Source: Begonia masoniana (lineage: Eukaryota > Streptophyta > Magnoliopsida > Cucurbitales > Begoniaceae). From it: a DNA stretch of 64,000 bases. Positions 59,131-64,000 of the stretch are shown here, in pieces (within the stretch, counting starts at the first letter, position 1; every line of letters starts with the position of its first letter). Where the stretch lies: contig CM039508.1 in assembly GCA_022432975.1 (NCBI GenBank), positions 30,522,433-30,586,432 on the forward strand, given 5' to 3'. The translations under genes and the position numbers were made by a program. A model generated the notes under the pieces. That model saw nothing but the letters and a program-made list of their open reading frames with translations. It was not told where the DNA came from and did not search any database.

Positions 59131-59487
59131 TTAATGGTTGATAAGAGTGTTATTGCTATCATCCAAGTTTGGGATTGCTCACCATTAGCCCTTGCCATCA
59201 CCATCGTGGCTAGCACAAGCATTTCTATGCAACATGCCTCCACCTCTTCTCATCCTTGTACTACACATGATCGGCTCAAATGTCTTAAATACAAACTTCA
59301 TGCATAGTAGTGTTACCTCTCCAAGTTTGCAGATTATCACATCCAGTCTATTTAGAGTATTTACACATGTTGACGACAATGCCATCAAGGTAGGTAGGCT
59401 TATTGCAACCCTATTGATTCCGCATTCTTATTATGCCCCAGAATAGTCTACTACAGATGTAATTATGGAGAAAGTTGAAGACGATGA
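59131..59487 (+). pseudogene. Coding-like host remnant, right part
   Basis: Continues 30566-30750 across element B. The frame LMVDKSVIAIIQVWDCSPLA runs to a stop at about 59308, and a second frame (IITSSLFRVFTHVDDNAIKV) to about 59446. No domain is recognised. The last five bases, GATGA, should be the TSD of element D, whose other end is outside the window. Confidence 0.3.
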
Positions 59488-59804
59488 TGTAACGCCCCGA
59501 ATTATCTGAACCCGGGTCGCTACTCATTACTTGACCATGACTAAGAAATTTTCGGATAAATTTTAAAACTTCATTCGACAGTCAAAATTTGACATTTTCT
59601 ATACATTCAAAACATTTGAAAACTTTGCAGCGGAAAATCATTTAAACAACTATGAAGTTAGACGAACTGTAGAATATACTGTTGGGGTGATTAACGGAAG
59701 TGTTGAAGTCATCTGCCGACGACAAGGTCAACGAAAGAAGCAGAAATAGAAAACCGAAGACTTCATCAGTGACAAAACGACAAATCACCTATTTCGTTTT
59801 CCGG

Positions 59805-60220
59805 TGACGTCAGCGGCATCAACCGAAAACGACGAAACACCCATTCCCTCTTCCGGTCAGTAAACGACAAAATACCTATTTCCTCTTCCGATGACGTCAG
59901 CCGGAAGACAATTACTTTCCTCTTCCGATGACGTCAGCCGGAAGACATACTCACCCGACTTCCCTTACACTTCTTCTGCCAATGACGTCAGCCGGAAGAC
60001 AAATGCTTTCCTCTTCCGATGACGTCAGCCGGAAGACATACTCACCCGACTTCCATTACACTTCTTCTGCCGATGACGTCAGCCGGAAGACAAATGCTTT
60101 ACTCTTCCGATGACGTCAGCCGGAAGACATACTCACCCGACTTCCATTACACTTCTTCTGCCGATGACGTCAGCCGGAAGACAAATGCTTTACTCTTCCG
60201 ATGACGTCAGCCGGAAGACA
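59805..60220. repeat. 91-bp tandem array with nine TGACGTCA sites
   Basis: TGACGTCA occurs at 59805, 59892, 59929, 59983, 60020, 60074, 60111, 60165 and 60202. The sites at 59929, 60020, 60111 and 60202, and at 59983, 60074 and 60165, are spaced exactly 91 bp. Most sites sit in a near-palindrome TCCGATGACGTCAGCCGGA. TGACGTCA is an ACGT-core (C-box/CRE type) sequence of the kind bound by plant bZIP proteins. Binding here is inference. Confidence 0.93.
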
Positions 60221-60681
60221 ACATGAGACATCTACCGGTAGACTTCCCTCTTCCGATAGACATCAACACAATTCCTTTCAACAGAACGCAATAAACCTCT
60301 ACACATATCCACTGATACAAAATTATTCAGTTCCCACCAATGGACTAAACAACCTGTCTATAACCCGAGAAAGATTCGACTATCTAACAGACTTAAAACA
60401 TTTTACCAAAAATCCATTCATAACACTCCAAGTCATTGTATTGATCAAAATCAGTAAGAACATGAAAATCAGAAATTCTCGAAAACGAAGTCAAGCAGCT
60501 GTAATCTCCTTTACTAAAAACTCCATATACTCAATTTAAATCATTATCCACTAAGCCTCTACATTTGTAAACAACATGCTAAACCGCCCCATCAGTTACC
60601 ATGTCGAGGCCTGAATGCACTCCTCCAACGTCCACTATTCCTCAACATGATCAGGAGACACACCTGCTAACACTTCTTCAC

Positions 60682-61440
60682 CTACATCACAAAACTCATC
60701 TATTAGCCTAATGCTAAGTAAGTAAAGCAGTATATGAATGAAATAAAATGCTGAGCTTAAACTCCTAAATATGCAGTTTCTATTTTCTCCTCTCAGTGGC
60801 ATACATATTCGTTCATATCATGATCAGATCCCATGGTTCCCTTGGGAGTGGGATCAATTCTCCCAATGTCTACATCCTCATACTCAATTAAGGGGCGGAT
60901 GAATTCCCTTAACAGCTGATCTGATCCCATGGTTCCCTTGGGAGTGGGATCAATTCTCCCAATGTCTAAATCCCTTCATAAGTTAAGGGGTGGATTAGTT
61001 CCCTTAATAGTTTGTCTGTCGCATACAGTTCATACCTTACCATTCCTTACATGAAATTCATTTTCGTAACTTTTAACAAAAACATGATGCATGGACAATA
61101 GAAATATTCAAGCATACATAAACCTACTGTTTTGTGATGTAGGCCCGAAGGCACAAGCAATACTTTACTTACCTGGATTCCTTGCAAATGCTCGGTTAAG
61201 AGCTACTTCGGGGGTTTGTTCACCTATATTCATAAACAGAACGTTAAACCTCAATCTAAGCTATTCAGAAATCTAAGGAGTGGGTTGGGCATTTCTATTT
61301 ATCTAACATTCCCGATTCTGCTCTAATCCTCAAGCAGAATCTCTCACTCGTAACATTAACAAAATGCATACGTTGGGATCCTTAAGCTACCTAGGTACTA
61401 AAATCAGCAATTAATCGAATCAAAACTCACCTGGGTTGGA
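60682..61440 (-). promoter_or_regulatory. Candidate two-intron leader in the element D LTR
   Basis: Minus-strand order: intron 1 61440-61224 (217 nt), exon 2 61223-61173 (51 nt), intron 2 61172-60682 (491 nt). Hairpin GCC-TTCG-GGC follows donor 2. The donor-side segment 61143-61129 pairs perfectly over 15 bp with the acceptor side 60695-60681. Confidence 0.5.
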
Positions 61441-61726
61441 GGAATCGGTGAGGAAATCGCCTAGAGAGCTCTGCTGGGTTGAGCTGAAAACCGAGAGTGA
61501 AATGAGTATGACGGCTATACCTCATTTACTCTTTCCTTAAATACGTTATCCATTTGCAAAATTGACAATTACCCTTATGCCCTCACTTAGTTACTCATTA
61601 ACCTAATTGATTTTACCCCTAATTTCATTCTATAAAATTCACACTTAGAAGATTAATAGATTATTTTAATTCTAATAAACCGGGTGTTACAATCTACCCT
61701 CCTTAAAAGAATTTTGTCCTCAAAAT

Positions 61727-64000
61727 TCAGTACCTGAACAATCTTGGATGCTGGTCCATCATGTCTTGCTGGCGTTCCCATGTTGTCTCCTCTATATTCT
61801 GATTATGCCATAAGACTTTTACTAGTGGAACTTCCTTGTTGCGTAATACCTTCACTGCATAATCCAAAATTCTTACTGGTCTCACCTCATAGGTCAGTGT
61901 GGGTTGAATTTCAATGTTCTGTTGTTCCACAATCTGAGATGGATCCCTTAAGCACTTCTTAAGCATAGAAATATGGAACACATTGTGGATTCCTTCCATA
62001 GAGTCTGGCAATTGCAGTTCATATGCTGATTTCCCAATCCTCCTCAAGATTGAGAAAGGTCCAACATATCTTGGGTTAAGCTTCCCTCTCTTCCCAAATC
62101 TTACAACTCCTTTGAATGGTGATACCTTAAGAAAAACCTCACTACCAACTTCAAACTCTAACTCTCTGCGTCTTCTGTCAGCATAACTTTTCTGTCGACT
62201 TTGAGCTGTTAAGATCCTCTGACGGATGAGAGCAACCTTCTCAACAGTTTGCTGCACAACATCAGGACCAAGTAACTGTGCTTCACCAACTTCATCCCAG
62301 TACAAAGGTGATCTACATTTTCGTCCATATAATGCTTCATACGGTGCCATTCCTATTGTTGCCTGAAAAACTGTTGTTATAAGAAAATTCCACCAAGGGC
62401 AAATACTTGCTCCAAGAACCTTGAAAATCCAAAACACATGCCCGGAGCATATCCTCTAATGTTTGGATGGTTCTTTCTGATTGTCCATCTGTTTGAGGGT
62501 GGAAAGCTGTACTGAAACTAAGCTGAGTCCCCATTGCCTTGTGCAAACTCTTCCAAATTCTTACTGGTCTCACCTCATAGGTCAGTGTGGGTTGAATTTC
62601 AATGTTCTGTTGTTCCACAATCTGAGATGGATCCTTAAGCACTTCTTAAGCATAGAAATATGGAACACATTGTGGATTCCTTCCATAGAGTCTGGCAATT
62701 GCAGTTCATATGCTGATTTCCCAATCCTCCTCAAGATTGAGAAAGGTCCAACATATCTTGGGTTAAGCTTCCCTCTCTTCCCAAATCTTACAACTCCTTT
62801 GAATGGTGATACCTTAAGAAAAACCTCACTACCAACTTCAAACTCTAACTCTCTGCGTCTTCTGTCAGCATAACTTTTCTGTCGACTTTGAGCTGTTAAG
62901 ATCCTCTGACGGATGAGAGCAACCTTCTCAACAGTTTGCTGCACAACATCAGGACCAAGTAACTGTGCTTCACCAACTTCATCCCAGTACAAAGGTGATC
63001 TACATTTTCGTCCATATAATGCTTCATACGGTGCCATTCCTATTGTTGCCTGAAAACTGTTGTTATAAGAAAATTCCACCAAGGGCAAATACTTGCTCCA
63101 AGAACCTTGAAAATCCAAAACACATGCCCGGAGCATATCCTCTAATGTTTGGATGGTTCTTTCTGATTGTCCATCTGTTTGAGGGTGGAAAGCTGTACTG
63201 AAACTAAGCTGAGTCCCCATTGCCTTGTGCAAACTCTTCCAAAACTTAGATGTAAATCTAGCATATCGGTCCGAAACTATGGTGCTTGGAACTCCATGCA
63301 ATCTAACAACTTCCTGAACATACAACTCAGCAAGTTGATCCATCGAGTATGTCGTCTTCATGGGCAGAAAATGGGATGATTTGGTCAAACGGTCAACTAT
63401 CACCCAAATTGCATCATGTCCTTTAGTTGTCCTAGGTAGTCCCACAACAAAATCCATGGTTATTTGTTCCCATTTCCATTCAGGAACTGGTAAAGGTTGT
63501 AATGTTCCTGAGGGTCTCTGATGATCGGCTTTAATCTGCTGACAACACAAACATGATCCAACATGTTCTGCCACACTTCTTTTCATACCTGGCCACCAGT
63601 AATGCTGTTTAAGGTCCTTATACATCTTCGTACTCCCAGGGTGAACTGAGAATCTAGAAGAATGAGCCTCAGAAAGAATCTCATTCCGAAGTTCCATAAT
63701 GGCAGGAACAAACCATCTGTTTCTAAACTTAAGAATTCCATCGGAAGAACAGTTAAAGTCTAAATTGTCCGCAGAATCCATACTTGACTTGTACTTGCTG
63801 CATTCATCATCATTTGACTGAGCTTCCCTTATTTTCTCAAGAATTGTAGGTCTTAAGGTTATGGCCGAAAGTATAGCTGTTACATTGGATACTGCCTCTA
63901 GATTAAACTTTAGGAATTCAGATTCTAAGGCTAATGGTAAGTCAAGTATCAATGCTGAAACTGATGTTGTCACTCTGCTCAAAGCATCAGCTACTACATT
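61727..64000 (-). pseudogene. Element D pol: RNase H end and integrase, with internal duplication
   Basis: From the right edge the frame (63982 to 62582) reads the RT/RNase H-integrase linker, the zinc-binding region (SVHPGSTKMYKDLKQHYWW, then CLCCQQIKADHQRP), and the core with [25 protein letters not shown] and [12 protein letters not shown] (D, D, E kept). Then come [15 protein letters not shown] and KLNPRYVGPFSILRRIG. After KKCLR a missing base throws the frame off near 62630. A second copy of the last two thirds follows (62437 to 61727) and ends normally with [20 protein letters not shown]. That copy has its own one-base insertion near 62370. Confidence 0.85.
61869..63242. repeat. Tandem duplication of about 687 bp in element D integrase
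   Basis: Unit 1 is about 61869-62556 and unit 2 about 62557-63242. The units are nearly identical and differ by two one-base indels: CCC versus CC in GGATCCCTTAAGC (61945 versus 62632) and five versus four A in GCCTGAAAAACTG (62362 versus 63051). The junction at 62551-62560 shares CCAAA between the two breakpoints. Confidence 0.95.

Larger units (their letters stand above)
59488..61691 (-). mobile_element. 3' LTR of element D
   Basis: 2204 bp, TGTAACGCCCCG to AACCGGGTGTTACA. TATA-like box at 61536-61543. Two tandem blocks with CTGATCTGATCCCATGG and TTAAGGGG lie in the candidate second intron (about 60800-61020). Confidence 0.92.
59488..64000 (-). mobile_element. Element D: 3' part of a Tekay/Del-like gypsy element, cut by the window edge
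   Basis: 3' LTR 59488-61691, polypurine tract (AAGGAGGGTAGAT on the minus strand, 61692-61704), then pol to the right edge. The polyprotein closely resembles those of B and C, but the LTR is a separate subfamily with a 91-bp array. A 0.69-kb tandem duplication in pol makes the integrase non-functional as assembled. Confidence 0.92.

Noticed and set aside
59928..60539. Open frames with repeated MTSAGRHTH-type peptides
   Set aside because: They translate the 91-bp LTR array. The period is not a multiple of three, and there is no coding evidence.

Overview
This window is plant nuclear DNA, most likely from a eudicot, and it is made almost entirely of LTR retrotransposons nested inside one another. 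I found no ordinary cellular gene, no rRNA or tRNA gene and no CRISPR array. The evidence is LTRs of 1-3 kb with TG...CA ends, 5-bp target-site duplications (TSDs), tRNA-Met and tRNA-Asp type primer binding sites, and gag-pol fragments of plant Ty3/gypsy (Tekay/Del-like chromovirus and Athila-like) and Ty1/copia (SIRE-like) lineages. The species cannot be named from this.

Layout. 1-4330: 5' end of a minus-strand Tekay-like element (A), whose LTR holds an Athila-type solo LTR (1804-3660). From 4361: a plus-strand Athila-like element. Its 5' LTR is split by a minus-strand copia element (5665-20024), which itself holds two gypsy solo LTRs (8684-11648 and 14087-16484). Its gag is split by another solo LTR (20905-23226). 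Its broken pol runs to 27789 and an env-position ORF to 29182. Then come a 1.08-kb copia-type solo LTR (29486-30565) and a minus-strand Tekay-like element B spanning 30751-59130. B contains a gag-only element (34385-43022), a solo LTR (44815-47044) and a complete plus-strand Tekay-like element C (47626-56313). 59488 to the right edge is the 3' part of element D (minus). TSDs resolve the insertion order for nine insertions.

No element is clearly autonomous. C is complete in structure, but its single gag-pol frame has four nonsense codons, all explainable by C-to-T changes on one strand or the other, and it has lost an RT catalytic Asp. The copia element lacks its integrase core. B is cut into four pieces. 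D carries a 0.69-kb tandem duplication in integrase.

The most interesting signal is in the LTRs. Eight otherwise divergent gypsy LTR families share one leader layout: a first candidate intron, a short exon of 45-57 nt, and a second candidate intron. Downstream of the second donor lies a small GCC-N4/5-GGC hairpin. It is followed by a segment complementary over 11-15 bp to the second acceptor, and the base pairs co-vary between families. The second intron often also holds a family-specific tandem array. A second unusual signal is a 12-nt tandem motif present in at least 17 places in the copia element, in both LTRs and coding sequence.
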